Position numbers and translations under genes: made by a program
DNA from: Manduca sexta
Lineage: Eukaryota; Arthropoda; Insecta; Lepidoptera; Sphingidae
DNA length: 64,000 nucleotides
NCBI RefSeq assembly: GCF_014839805.1
Contig: NC_051130.1
Coordinates: 8,928,001 to 8,992,000 of the forward strand
Direction: 5' to 3'
Notes under the pieces: model-generated
What the model was told of the DNA's origin: nothing
What the model saw: the letters and a program-made list of their open reading frames with translations, nothing else
Databases searched by the model: none
Shown: piece by piece, positions 1-13,100 of the stretch
Numbering within the stretch: the first letter of the stretch is position 1
Layout: each line of letters begins with the position of its first letter

Positions 1-717
1 TTTATTTGCTCGGCTACTTTTGTTGCTGACTGTACATAAATAAGAAAAGTTTGTTCGGGACGGGATTTTAAAAAGTATTAAGATCCAATAAGACTGACTG
101 TAGGATAACTGCATGCTTTCAATTATCGCAAATATTTTATGTGATAGAACTACGCTTTAATTAGTTGTTTATAATACGATAATTTATTCTCGTCCGAGTG
201 GTGCTGTTCTATTAACCAAAAACCGAATTTAATTAATGAGCATAAAGATGATTTTCAAGCAGTCCATCTTTCCAGAGATCTTAAAATATTCTCCAATACT
301 TATAAACGTTGGCACCACACCTACAATATTTGTTTTGCTATGGTCGACTTTGTACATGATTCTATACGTACAGCAAATATTATGAAGAAAACCCTTCTGT
401 AAAAACCGCATTATGAATGAATGAACAAATGAAAACCAAACTGAACGAAAACCGAATTATAATTCGTTAAGAAAAAAGGTGGAAGTATTTAATTCGTATT
501 TCAAATATTGCAGTATGCAGGAGTTGGCGCGTAGTGGAGATATCGCTCCATCTCTTTCTCTAACACGCATCGTAATTCCCGATGACGTCACGTGCGCGTA
601 TTGCTCTTCTTTTCGCATGTCTTGACACTAAGATTTCAACTTCTCTCAAAATTCAAAGGCTTATAACTTGTTTATTTTTTGACCGATTTTGATAATTCTT
701 TCTGTGTTAAAATTTAA

Positions 718-1048
718 TAGTAATAATAATAATAATATCAGCCCTGTATTATATACTTTGTCCACTGCTGAGCACGGGCCTCCTCTACTACTGAGAGGGA
801 TTAGGCCTTAGTCCACCACGCTGGCCTAGTGCGGATTGGTAGACTTCACACACCTTCGAAATTCCTATAGAGAACTACTCAGATGTGCCGGTTTACTCAC
901 GATGTTTACCTTCACTGTTAAAGCGAACGATAAATTCACAAAGAATACACACATGATTTTAGAAAAGTCAGAGGTGTGTGCCCCTGGGTTTTGAACCTGC
1001 GGACATTCGTCTTGCAGTCCGTTCCACACCCAACTAGGCTATCGCTGC
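718..1048 (-). repeat. tRNA-derived SINE (family B, TAT-ATACAGGGCTGATATTATTA tail)
   Basis: The head (CTAGGCTATCGC at about 1033-1044, reversed GCGATAGCCTAG) and a B-box-like GGTTTTGAACC lie at the right, the AATAATATCAGCCCTGTATT tail at the left. Near-identical copies occur at 2151-2367, 29117-29435 and 46989-47310, which defines the family. Confidence 0.8.
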
Positions 1049-1588
1049 TTTTAAAATTTATTTGACGTAAATTTGCAAAACTAAAGAAAATTGATCAAAT
1101 ATCCTATTGCCCCATTTAAATCACCCAAGCAACTGACCCTTTAAGCTCCCATCCCCCTACAGGTCAAATTAACAACAACCCATCCATTCCATTGTCTGGA
1201 CGGGCCATTCGTCTGTGTGCACCGGCCGTTACATACACGTACACAAAACTCGGTCAGATAACCGGGTTAACTACACTCGCCAGAGCTACAATTTGTTATG
1301 TCATTATTGTTTCACTGGCACGGCGCGTTTCATCTGTTCAAACACGCGCATCGGTCGTAAAACACTTCAACAATGTTATGACGGGAAATTCACGGCGATA
1401 AGGTATATTAGTTTTCTCGTATTCATAAAAATAAATATTACTTTCGTGCGTCACTGATCGCGATATGCGTTTTCTAGTGTTGTTTTCTGTCTTGAAACAA
1501 TGTAATGAAAACACATTTTAATAGGTGTTGAATACGATTCTTTGTATCGAGAACATATAGTAATCACGGATACCGAAGTACGTTATAG

Positions 1589-1818
1589 CATCACGCCTGT
1601 ACCTTGTCAGGGGTAGACAGAGATGTAACTCAAGCCCACTTTTCGCCAGCTATTTTCTGTTTCTTGTAATGGGGCTTATTGCCATTAGCTGGGCAAAATT
1701 CCAGATTTCGGGATGATAGTGAACAGAAAAACCCAATATCACTGCCCGACCAGGGATTTGAATCCGACACCTCAGAGCCTCATAAAGCGCACGCAATACA
1801 ACTACGCCACCGAGGCAG
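1589..1818 (-). repeat. tRNA-derived SINE (family A)
   Basis: Reversed, it begins CTGCCTCGGTGGCGTAGTTG (A box), has a B box near GGATTCAAATCC, a GGGTTTTTCTGTTCA body and a tail ending in GGCGTGATG. The same layout is seen at 24374-24620. Confidence 0.8.
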
Positions 1819-2150
1819 TAACCAAAGAATTTCATAGATGAACAGTGCATAGTAATTTCTGTCAATACGCCGGCTCGACCGAGGTCATACCACTCCACAA
1901 AAGACACTGACGATTCCTGTGACATTGTTTTTAATGGCCAGTCATGATATTTGCCCGACTTCTGTCGTAAAAATATCCAGAGTTAGTCATCACTGGCCAT
2001 GACTAACTACATGAGTTACTCGCATCGTTCCGTTTAAAATGGGTGATTAAATCCTAATATGCAATTGGAGCTGTATTGCAGGTTGTCGCGATAATGTTTT
2101 CCGTTGAATATTCTGATAATATTGATGAATAACATACTATTATAATATTG

Positions 2151-2367
2151 TAAGCGGCGATAGCCTAGTTAGTTGTGGAACGGACTGCCGACACGAATAT
2201 CCGCAGGTTCAAAACCCAGGGCAAATATGAATTTTCGAGGGTGTGTGAAGTTTACCAATCCGCACTAGCCCAGCGTGGTGGAGTAAGGCCTAATCCCTCT
2301 CAGTAGTAGAGGAGGCCCGTGCGCAGTAGTGGGACAGTATATAATACAGGGCTGATATTATTATTAT
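2151..2367 (+). repeat. tRNA-derived SINE (family B), internally deleted
   Basis: Starts GCGGCGATAGCCTAGTTAG, has GCAGGTTCAAAACCC as B box, then skips the middle part present at 46989-47310, and ends ATACAGGGCTGATATTATTA. Confidence 0.8.
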
Positions 2368-2381
2368 ACTATTCCTCGGAC

Positions 2382-2470
2382 GCACCTAAGTACATATCAA
2401 CGGCGAAGGGTCCACATAACCCGATTCCTGCCGGCTTCCCTTTATACATAGTGTATGTAGAATCTAATTA
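2382..2470 (+). repeat. Interspersed repeat shared with about 10050-10145
   Basis: GGGTCCACATAACCCGATTCCTGCCGGCTTCCC here is found inverted near 10090-10140 (GGGAAGCCGGCAGGAATCGAG...). Both are flanked by a TCTAATTATCATTAGAA-like stretch. Class unknown. Confidence 0.6.
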
Positions 2471-3456
2471 TCATTAGAAGTTAGAACGATCTGCAGACCA
2501 CATTTATGCATATTATTAGTACTTATATGTTAAGTTGGGTTTCCTTTCGGTAAATTTCACCTTTCGCCACTGGTACGTGTAAGTTTTTTTGTTACCTTGC
2601 CTCTGAAGGGAGGCGAGCTAACTGCCCACCTGATGGTAAGTGGTTGCTGACGCCCATGGACTTCAGCAGTGCGTAGAACACAACCAACTCACTGCCTATC
2701 AGAAAACGATTTAAACCTGCTTTTCAAGAAAGACAGTCACGGGGCTAAGAAAAGACCGCGGAAGAAAATTAATAAACACGTACGTGGTAAAAAAGATCTC
2801 AGGAAGTGCACAGTACTGACAGCACCACCGTACCAATCGAGAGGATAGTAAATCAAAGGCAATTTTTTTATTACTGATTTGGAATGTGCATTTAACGAAC
2901 TTTTTTCTTATCTAGGTTTCATAGATCTACGTAAATTATAAATGCATTTTCTTGAATGGATGAACTTTCCTCCGAGTAGTTCGGTGGTAAAACGGAGATG
3001 ACGGTGTCATTTCAAACAGTACCTCGTAGAACTCCACGTAGAAGAGCCGATAGAGTAAGCAGAGACCCAAAGAGTAAGCAAATAGACTCAAGTTTATTAT
3101 TACTGGTAGAGAAACATTGTCCAAAGTGCAAGTACACACATTGTATACCATTTTATTTCCATCCCATGATGTAATGAATGTAATGTCATATCAAGCATAA
3201 ATTCCAATGCCGGACAACTCGCCTGCTTCTAATTGAAATTGAAATAATTTTAAAGAGTTCAGTGCTAGTGCTAATGAAGCACGGATTAATGTGAACTAGA
3301 CATAGTATTGTTTGTAATATGAATATTGGACGCATGATCATAATAATTAGGACATTATTAATATCGCATGCGACTTACAATGCATTGCATGTATACGCAC
3401 AGAAATAATTGAACAAATTAAAAACCTCAAATCGCCTTTACAGAACACACTTGAAA

Positions 3457-3515
3457 AGTGGGTGCCCTGGTTGTGCCTCTGCATACCCCTTCGGGGATAA
3501 AAGCGTGATGTGTGT
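3457..3515 (+). repeat. SINE family A tail fragment
   Basis: GTGGGTGCCCTGGTTGTGCCTC...GGATAAAAGCGTGATG is the 3' part of family A without its tRNA-like head. Confidence 0.65.
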
Positions 3516-4046
3516 GGTTATTTATTTAGATATAAACATAATTGTCTGCTACGTGATAATTAGGACCCTGGATTGAAACGGGAACCCCACAATTCACAAC
3601 CAATAAACTAATAAAGCAATATCGTTAGACAAAACTTTATAACAACACAAAATGCCAAAGACATTATCCTTTTTTAAACTTGTATATTATTTAACTCGAA
3701 AACATTTTTATAGATGGTATTCATTAAGGTAGTAATTTCAGTAGGTACCCAATAGGTTTCTAAATTTACGAGAATGTTAGAAAACGTTGAATGTACCTTA
3801 AATCCAAACCCTGTAAGGATTGGAACTAAATAACTTTCCAACTATCATGATTAAAGTTGAGCAGCGCGTAATATATTTTTAATCGGATTAGTAATTTGCG
3901 AGTTAAATGGACGGAACATTTTATGCCTTAAAATATATATCGCAAGGTTCAATTTGCATACAATGTATTGAGTTATTTTCTTTTCTTTTCTGTTATGTAT
4001 TGCATAGTTTTGTAGTTACGTACTTTTAGAACTTCCGACGTAATTA

Positions 4047-4227
4047 TCTATATCTATAAAGCTTTAGAATTTGTTTGTTTGAACACGCTAAACTAAGGAG
4101 CTACTAAACCGATTATATTTTATTCCCTAATACCAAGCTCCATTATTCCCGAGTTCTATAGGGCATAGGCAAATTTTTGTCCCGGAAAAACTTTATTACG
4201 CGGGCGGAACCGCAGGCAAAAGCTAGT
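4047..4227 (+). mobile_element. Non-autonomous Helitron
   Basis: Starts near TCTATATCTATAAAGC and ends CGCGGGCGGAACCGCAGGCAAAAGCTAGT, a GC hairpin followed by CTAGT, the Helitron 3' end. A following AT fits insertion between A and T. Confidence 0.7.
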
Positions 4228-4265
4228 ATGAAAATATCGCTGAAGTCGGTATCTTGTTTATACTT

Positions 4266-4340
4266 ATTAGCATTTGCTCGCGGCTAAGTTCCGCCCGCGT
4301 GAATGGTTGCCGAGAAAATGTTTCACAAAAATGATATTTT
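4266..4340 (-). mobile_element. Helitron 3' end fragment, inverted
   Basis: The reverse complement contains the CGCGGGCGGAACTTAGCCGCG hairpin followed by AGCAAATGCTAAT, a decayed version of the Helitron terminus. It lies about 40 bp after the copy ending at 4227 and in the opposite direction. Confidence 0.6.
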
Positions 4341-4882
4341 TGTGTCGGGACAAAAACTAAGCTGTTTCCTGGATCTTCGATCTCTAAATTATCTTTACTT
4401 GACGAATAAAATTTTTTAACAAGTATTTTTTTACGATACTTCCTTCCCTATAGGGGAATTTACTTGTTTTGTCGGCTCCTGCGTCGAAGGGAGATAGAGG
4501 TTTTTCAAAAACATGTTTTAAAAGTATGAGGGTACTATGTAGGCACCGCTCGAAGTGGACATATGGTACGACAAGTCGTAATTCGTACTCGGGACAAGAA
4601 TAAAAAAAATTACGTTTACAAAATAATTAAGCACTACGAATTTTAGGACTACCTTCATTTTATGTTTTTTTTTTGTGTCAATAATTTTTATTTACATAAA
4701 ATATTTATAGCAACCAAATTATTAAAATCACCAGATTTGTAATTTCTTCACCAGCACATACTTAATTTCAGACGTTAATCATATTTTTAATGTTTACATA
4801 GAGATAATTAAACTTATATCAACAATACAGAACGCGTTCCATAAACAAACAGTCAACGCCACTGATACGAGAGCTCGCTCAC

Positions 4883-5095
4883 CTGATGCAGTAACTTTTT
4901 CAAAATTTTGAACTTCATGGTGCCACAGACTATACAAAAACTCACAAAAACATAACACAATTTAATCGAAACTAATTTTACACCAAGGCCAGTGATAAAA
5001 TCACGTTTACGAACTGAAACGGTGTTCGTAATTTGAAATGTGCGGGAGCGCGGCACGCACGTCCGTTGCGCGCGGCGGCCGGGCCGTGTGTGAGG
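4883..5095 (-). promoter_or_regulatory. Possible alternative promoter and first coding exon (cert short form or a gene to the left)
   Basis: A CpG-rich block at about 5040-5095 stands out from the AT-rich surroundings. Reading the minus strand from it, an ATG at 4918 sits in a good context (GGCACCATGA) and opens 12 codons (MKFKILKKLLHQ) that run straight into a GTGAGC donor at 4882, phase 0. That is the same phase as the end of cert exon 6 (7169), so this exon could replace the PH-domain exons and splice to the same downstream exon. A three-codon upstream ORF precedes it. The alternative is the first exon of a separate gene to the left. No downstream exon is visible in the window, so this is inference. 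Confidence 0.4.
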
Positions 5096-7039
5096 GGAAA
5101 ATATGCCGTATACTATAAGTTATAACGATATACCCCTTACGATTATCATGATTAATGAGACCAAGTACACACAACGCAGACATGGATGATGGTGTGTTTG
5201 TGGTGGAATTTTGTTTTAAATATAGCTTGTGTACCGTTAACCTTTGCAGAACTTTTATGTCGATATTTTATAGATAGGAACAAATCTTCGAATATGGGAG
5301 AGTCTAAAGATAAAAATTTGAAAATAGAATAAAATTTCTGTAACGGTTGGAATGCTCAAAGTTGGATTAATTTTTGCCTCGCCCTTTGATTGAAAGCTAA
5401 AGATTTTTTTAATTTGCAAGTCGTTATTTATTTGTATCGAAATAGTAGCTTCTAGGAAACAATAGAGAAGGAAAAAAATAATATGAATTTCGCATAATCT
5501 CACCTCTTGCCATATGCTGGAAAGTAACCGCAAACCCCTCATCTTATAGATAACACATTCTGCAATGGATAGCGCCGGGAAAGGGCAATACCGCGTAAAT
5601 GACAAAAACGTCACAATTAAAATTGATACTCACTACACAAAACTTTTGATTCATAATCCCATACTTTTTTCTATCACGGATGCACTCATGCTACTATAAG
5701 CGATTAGGGAAAGTAGTGGGGCGCGTCTTTGCGAATAAAATAAGGTACTCGTTGTGATACAGGCTTGCCTAGTGTAGGGACCGTTGTCAATACACTGATT
5801 AATTTCGTACATTACTATAAAATACAAAGTACGAACTTTGTATATTCGATACGTATAAGATGTTTTGTGTTAAATAAAAATAATTTTCATTTTCATGAGT
5901 TAAACAATACCATAATAATGAACATCCCTTCCCTCAGACAAGTAGTACTCAAGAAACTTTCCGTTTGCCTTCATCAACTATTGTAAACAAAACGAGGCGC
6001 AAACGGCTTTGTATAATATGATTCTTGGTAACATTACAATGGTGTGTTACGAGAAATGTCATTATACGTTCCTTCCTCCCTCCTTCGCTTTACATTCAAA
6101 ATAACTTCCCGTACGAAGCAAATAATAAGCTAGTCGGTTACGTCAAGGAATCGCCAATATCATATTAGTAAAAACATTCTTGATACTTGCATCGCATCAA
6201 CATCAGAGCATTTAGGTTAGTTTTATATTCAAGGTATAAATTATTTTGATTATTTATATATTATTTGAATTGGACTGTAGCTACTTATAGTATAGTTTAG
6301 TTGTATGTAGGTTATCACTTGCTGGTGTTTGCATACTTAAAATAATTTATTTACTCTTGTTTTGTGATCGCTGTACATACCATGAACAGGCATGTGCATC
6401 AGAAATTTAAACGATATTGTCATTTCCTGTAATTTTTCTAGTGCATATGCTGTTGGTGTGTCAATTTTAGAATTAAAATAAGTAGTAGTAAATAAGTCAC
6501 TTGATGACAGCACTTATGTCTGGTTCACTAATTGGTCTGAATTATGCTGGGTTCAGTATCATATTTTAACGAGTCTGCATAAATGCGGTTTTAAATTAGA
6601 ACTAATTTTAAGCTAAGCTTACGTAAAGATGTACACGGTAACAGAGCGTGCAAGTAGAAAATTAGAAACAGTGTACAAAAAACGGACTGCCCCGCCTAAA
6701 CTTAGATGACAGACTGATATTAATCATATTTATAGTATATTTATGACTGTATATTAATGATTGATCCTTTCTAACCGAATTTCGGCCACGACGGCCAATC
6801 TCAAAGGAAATCAACTAAGTACGTACGAGATATTATAGTGCACAAGTGTGTGCGCAATACACGGGTGCACTCTCTGTTCCTTCACTCTCATAGTTCGGTG
6901 AGACGGCAATCCGACATGACCGGGGAGAGATCAGGCGCAGGACCAACGGCTTTACTTGCTTTTCGAAGCACGGGGGTATCACACCTCCAACTTCCTGACT
7001 CCGTGTGACTGAGTCATGTTTTTAAAATAGAAAAACAGT

Positions 7040-7121
7040 CACAAATATTTTGGCTCTACCCGGGATTCGAACCTCAACGCGTACTCGTACCGTGTACAAA
7101 TACAACTACGGCACCGAAGCT
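7040..7121 (-). repeat. SINE family A head fragment
   Basis: The reverse complement has CTTCGGTGCCGTAGTTGTAT (A box) and GGTTCGAATCCCGGGTAGAG (B box). The tail is missing. Confidence 0.65.
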
Positions 7122-7168
7122 GTCTGTATATTAATATAGACTGTAGCGATAGTATAAAAAGTACTCAC

Positions 7169-10100
7169 CTCGTGATCGGGACCCGGTTTCGAAGCAAGTC
7201 TGGCTTCAGTTAATTGATTCTTCAGAGCCCTGCAACAACAAAAAATAACTTCAATTATATTTATATTTTTCAGAATGACGCATTTAATATCAGTATTTTT
7301 TTTACATAAATTACCAAAGTTAGCTGAATGAAGCATTCATTTAAAAACAATTTTATTGAAATTCATTTAGGCATTAACTGAGATCAATTTTTAGCCAGAA
7401 AAAAAAATCACTAAATTCCTTTTTCAAATCGATTAAAAAGTATGTAGCTGCGTGAACGCAACAATAATGACTTCATAAAGATACACAAACAATTATTTAT
7501 AATTATGAAGGTTTTCACAAACCAGAAATGTACATTAGTCGATAAGCTATAATTAAATCGCTTTAAATGTTCAGAGGTAGGCCCACGGCCGTGTGAAAAG
7601 TTACGACTGTATTTATACCTGATTTCATAGCTTAGATATGGTAGGTTAATGATTTCTTAAAATTAAACTAATTTTCGGATTGTATCGCGGTTTTTATGTC
7701 CGCCCCGCGACCAGGAAGGCTGCAAAGTCTTCGAAACGTCGGGAGAAAATTAAAATATAAAAACGGCGATATGATCCGAAACATAGTTTAATTTTAATGA
7801 TAGGTTCCTAGCATTGGACGGCAGTGGTGGCCTTAAGCTCTGGTTTCCTAAAATAGCGGTGCCGTCACATGACGGACGCAATATTTGGACTCAAAAAGAC
7901 GGCCGTTTTTACGGTGACGACACGTGGACATTTCCATCACCGTTACGGCCACCAAGTCGTATCTGTTATAGGGGAGAAAAGGACGACCTTGATATAGCAT
8001 TAATAATTTACTTGGTGTATGAACTATCATCAGAAGAGGAAAATAGTCGTATGGAGAAAGATGATTTAATTAAAACTGGTACAGAAGGTGTATTTGAGAT
8101 TTTAGTACGTCGCCGTCTACAAAATAATGATGAGAAATTCAGAGAATAGTTTCGCCTTACACTAGTATTATTTGATTACGAACTTACCACATAATATATG
8201 ATTTGAGTTACAAACCATACAACAAGCACAAAAATTCAATAAGCCCAGAAAAAGCTATTTATACTTATTAAGTAGATTCCTAAGTCAATACAATAATATT
8301 CTAATTTATGCTTTATTTAAAATTATTTATTTTTAACAGACCTAAAACATAGATGATCGCGAAATTAATTATATATTTGGCCTTGCTCATTTAAGTAGAT
8401 GCAAGCTACTTCATGCCTGCATGAATGTATGGATGCTCATCCATTGTAATGAAATTAATGCCTTGTGGAGAAGGAGCGACGGATTTGTGAATGAGCACTA
8501 GTAGAGTAGTACTCGTACGCATCTCGCACTCATGGGTATGTACGAAATCTATTAAAATTTCGTCGTCCCCGTTTTCCAGTTGGAGTTGGAACTCATTTCG
8601 TTTGTCGTCCCGTCAAAACAATACAAAAAAGGCTTCACCGCTATCGAGAAAAACGTTCAAGAAACTATTCGACACCGACAAGACGGCCGTCACGCAAATG
8701 GCGGTACCGCTTTTTGACGTTACGGTGTCAAATACCGCTCTTTAGGAAACCACGACATTTGGTTTATATAATCAACGTTGTAGTGACGTCATTCACCGCT
8801 GTATTACTGCCGCTTTATGACGGTACCGCTGTTTTAGGAAACCAGAGCTTTAGGAATAGGGAACTGCAAAAGGCATCGCACTTGCAAGAGGAACCAAGAA
8901 AGCATTACTCTCTTTCGGCAGTTGGGTAAAAAGGCCTCCAAAAGATCTGCCGCCCAAAATTAGGAATATCGAAACCGGCCATAGTGGCCCACGTAAGTAT
9001 GTCGCGTTCCGAAATCAGCCTGCGTATACGGATTTAAATATGCCGGCATAATTGTCCAGGGAACATTACTCTTCAATCAACGCTCTTTCTGGTCACTTAC
9101 TAGTGCAGAAGGACACCTCAAAGGACAAAGTGACTTATCATAAGTGCAACTATGTTCGCCTACGTGATGAATAAAGCATTTTATTTTTAAAAAAGTAAAC
9201 ACTTTGCCTCGCATAAAATAACGTCACAATATATCTATAGGAAGTAACTACTGGACATTAGGAGACTTAAAATCATTTAAAGTATCAAAATGACCAACAA
9301 ATTTTATGTTTCCAATTACAATTCTCTGAATAATGTACAGAATTTAAATTCGTGTAAACTTGCATCAGACACGTACGATTAAGGAAAATCTTGAAGGAAT
9401 CCACGTCACTGGAATATCGTTACAAATTCAGTGCGTGAGTTGCGGTTAACGCAATGAATCTCTTCAACAATTCAATATGCGCTATATATATTTACCCCCT
9501 TACTCATAGACGTTATTTATCTAAGGATGGAGCATTGCTGTGATAACACGTCTGTTTCTCAGTTTTGTTTATATGACAGCTTGCAGTTTGTTCAGCTTTG
9601 TTAAGGGGGTTAGTATACAACAAAAATAACCTTAAAAATAAAATAACAGTCAACTCTTGATAATACATATACAGACGAAAACAAGATTTAACGTTCGATA
9701 TAAATAAAATTTCAGTATTTTGCATTCTGCAAATTATTTATCATTATCGATAATATCGATAGATTACGTGAATTGAATACCAAGCTACATGCTTTAAATA
9801 GACAATAAGTAATAAGTTTAGGAAGTACTTTCATTTAGCATTTTAATCATTAGTAAATCTACTGCAAAATATAGGCTTCCCTAAAGATTTCAAGACAAAT
9901 CGCAACTACACTAGCTCAGTGGCTTCCAAAGTTAAGGCAAGTCAGCGTAATGGCCTAAACGTCCTTAATAGAGGAGGCAGCAGAGGCGAAATGTAAAATG
10001 TTCCGGAAGCTAACCCTCCACAAAATATTAGTACTAATAATATGCATAAATTCAGTCTGTAAATAGTTCTAATGATAATTATGTCTTACATAAGTTACGA

Positions 10101-13100
10101 AAGGGAAGCCGGCAGGAATCGAGTTAAATGGACCCTTTTCCACTGGAAGGCAGCAAGATATAGGGCCGGTACAATACTATTACCACCGAGACATTAGGTT
10201 ACAGGGTTAAGGTCGTAGCTTTTATGACTTTCTAAAATCGTTAACGCTTTGTGTATGGGAATGACATACCGTTGCGATAAAGTTATAGTTGGGATAATAT
10301 GTCACTCCCTTATATATTTTTTTTTGTTTTTTATTAACGTTAGCGATTGTAGAAAGACACCTTAGCTATTGCCCCAGGTATTATAACGCACATGTAAAGC
10401 TCCTCGGCCTGGCGCGCCTGTTTCTCGCGCCGGCGCAGCAGCTCGACGCAGTGCTGCAGCGTGGCGAGCGTGGCGCCGCACGTGGCGCGGAACGACGCGC
10501 TCGTCGCGCGCACCTCGCCCGCGTGCAGGCTCAGCGCGTTACCTGCAACACACCATACGATCTATACCAACGAACCTTATATCGATTCAATCGATAACAA
10601 AATAAATCGATTAAGTATCAAAAAGTGATGCTGTGACGCCTGAAGGTAATGCCTTTAACACGTGTTTTTCTTAAATGATTTATTTAGTTATAAGTTTTAT
10701 TGTAATTGCCACTGGATGTCCTAATAAAATAAAATATTATCGATTTTAATAGGTTAAGATTGTTAATAAACTAGATGTAGGAGGTAAGTATAATATTAAT
10801 AAATAGTACTTTTCAGTAATAAGAAGCTACAATATTCCTGAGTGTCAGGTGCCATTTTTTAATCTTGGAATAGACGTTTATCCCATGTCTAACTTTAGGG
10901 GAACAGCGCGCGATATACAGTAAAAAAATCGATTTATCTATGTTTAAATCATCGATAAATCGATATGTTTTTATACAAAGTTCGATATTTTTAATAAACG
11001 TTTTCTGGTCATTTAATCGTTTGATGAAATCTAGGACATAAAAAAAAATCGTAGTGTTTTAGGCAGTCATCTCTTTATGACATTCACAATCACACAATCA
11101 TCACGTTATTTATGACTGACAAAAATTTTACGTGCTCTTGAATTGGATTCCGGTCGTTAAACTGCGTCAAATTATCACTGGTATAAACAAACGATATTCA
11201 TTACGAAATAGTGACGTAATATTTAGTGTGTACGGGTGTTAATGTATGAGTAAGTCTATTACAATTTGTGTGCTTAAAATGCGTATGTCGGTTTATGTGG
11301 ACGTTTGATCCTATTTCAATAAATGATATAAAATACAGCATGGTTATTAAGATGAAAAAATACTATAATGCTATGTCTACTCAATATAGTAGAGATAAAA
11401 AAGATAATTTCTTATTTTTACATCGAAATAAAACAAATTTTCAGATTTGCGAAAAAAAATATATAATTGTAAAATGTCGGTAGATATTGTAAGTGATTTT
11501 TCGGACGACCAATACCTCAGTCCACTCCGTGACCACGAAGGCTACAAAGTTTTTAAAACGTGGCATGAAGAGAATATTAAAACATAAAAAACCTAAATAA
11601 AATCTGAAAACTATTTTTATGTTGATATTGTTATATAATAACGCAATTTTTCTCGCACCTCTACGCGCTCAAAACCTTTCCGGAAATAAAATATACTGTA
11701 TATTTTTCAGAGATATAAAATGTAGTCAGATATTTTCAGAACATATTCTGACTGTGCCAAACCAAATCCAAGTTCGTACCAGAAACTAATAGACCGAGAA
11801 AACGCCAGCTAAAAGAAAATTTTGCTGGTGGTAGGATATATTTTATATCCACCCATATAGCGTACCATATACAACGTGTTAAAACCCGCCATAGTACCCC
11901 ACGTAAGTGTGTCGCGTACCGGGAACAGTCTGTGTAAATCCGGTTCCAACAGACCGGTATCATTGTGTCGACTGCCGAGGGGTAATCATCTCTCATCAGT
12001 CGACATTCTTTTAGACCCCACTCCACTTACCATCAGGTGCAGTGCACGTATAAAAAAAATACAAAAATATTACCATCAGCGAGTTTGACAGCATCGATCG
12101 CTTCGTTCAGGTCGTCGATCTGCGGATACGAAGCGATGCACATGTCGAAGTATTGCTGCAATTGAACTGCCTGCTTCGACAACAGCTCGTTGTAGGTCTC
12201 CAGTTCGGATATTTTTTCGATGAGCCGGCGGGTCGTGCGTCCTGCGAATGATACGGGTGGGAGTTAAGGGAAATGCATTTAATTTTGTATATATTTAATT
12301 ATTTTTTTGTTTTCGGGTTCAATCACTGCGTCAGTGCCGCTTCGTATTAGAATTCGAGTAATAAGTATAGTTTGTTCAGAAAGAGCCGTAGTGGCCGAAA
12401 AGTAAACTAATTTTACGATTTTTATATAGCAACCCTTCCACGCCATACGGTAAATGTTAAACTTATTTCTCATGTCGAATTGCTTTGATATAAATGATCT
12501 TGCGTGTTGTTTTAAGGGATTTTTGTATAGGAATATACCAAACCTAAACACAAAAAAAAAGTAATTAAGTATAGAAGCGACCTAAAATCCCACGACGGTT
12601 CTCTTTCTGAACGGACTATAGTTCTAATGATTAGCACGTTTTAATTTTACATATAATGAAATTGTAACAAGCCAATATCTGTACATCTATACGTGTATTA
12701 TATAACAAAGTCCCCTTTTCTATCTGTCTGTATGTTATCGATTTTCTCAAAATATACTAAACGGATTCACGTTTTAAAACATTAAATATTCCGTTTAAAA
12801 ATAGCTCATATTCAACTAATTACGAAAACAATAATAAAACCTCATTTGTATTGATATTAAGACAAACTGGTTTTATATACATTTTCCTCGTGGTCTAGTT
12901 TTGAGAACAAGATAAAATGTTTACATTATCATCTGCACTGTATAATGATATTGAAATAAGATCCAAGAATAACAAGTTGGAAAATGTAGTTCGACGCTGA
13001 GGACTCTAACAGAGTATTTTTATATTACACTATAATCACGCCGTTGTCCTCGAAGGGGTAGGCAGAAGTGCAACAGAGCATCCGATTGTCACCATGTGTG

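Larger units (their letters stand above)
1..4882. other. Non-coding stretch, cert intron or intergenic, repeat-rich
   Basis: I find no convincing coding exon here on either strand. It holds SINE copies (718-1048, 1589-1818, 2151-2367, 3457-3515), a shared repeat at 2382-2470, and two Helitron fragments (about 4047-4227 and 4266-4340). A CpG-richer patch at about 530-610 contains TGACGTCA (583-590) overlapping CACGTG (589-594). Confidence 0.6.

Noticed and set aside
5255..5614. 119-codon minus-strand ORF
   Set aside because: Codon composition and sequence look like random AT-rich DNA; no family resemblance and no acceptor or donor in useful phase.
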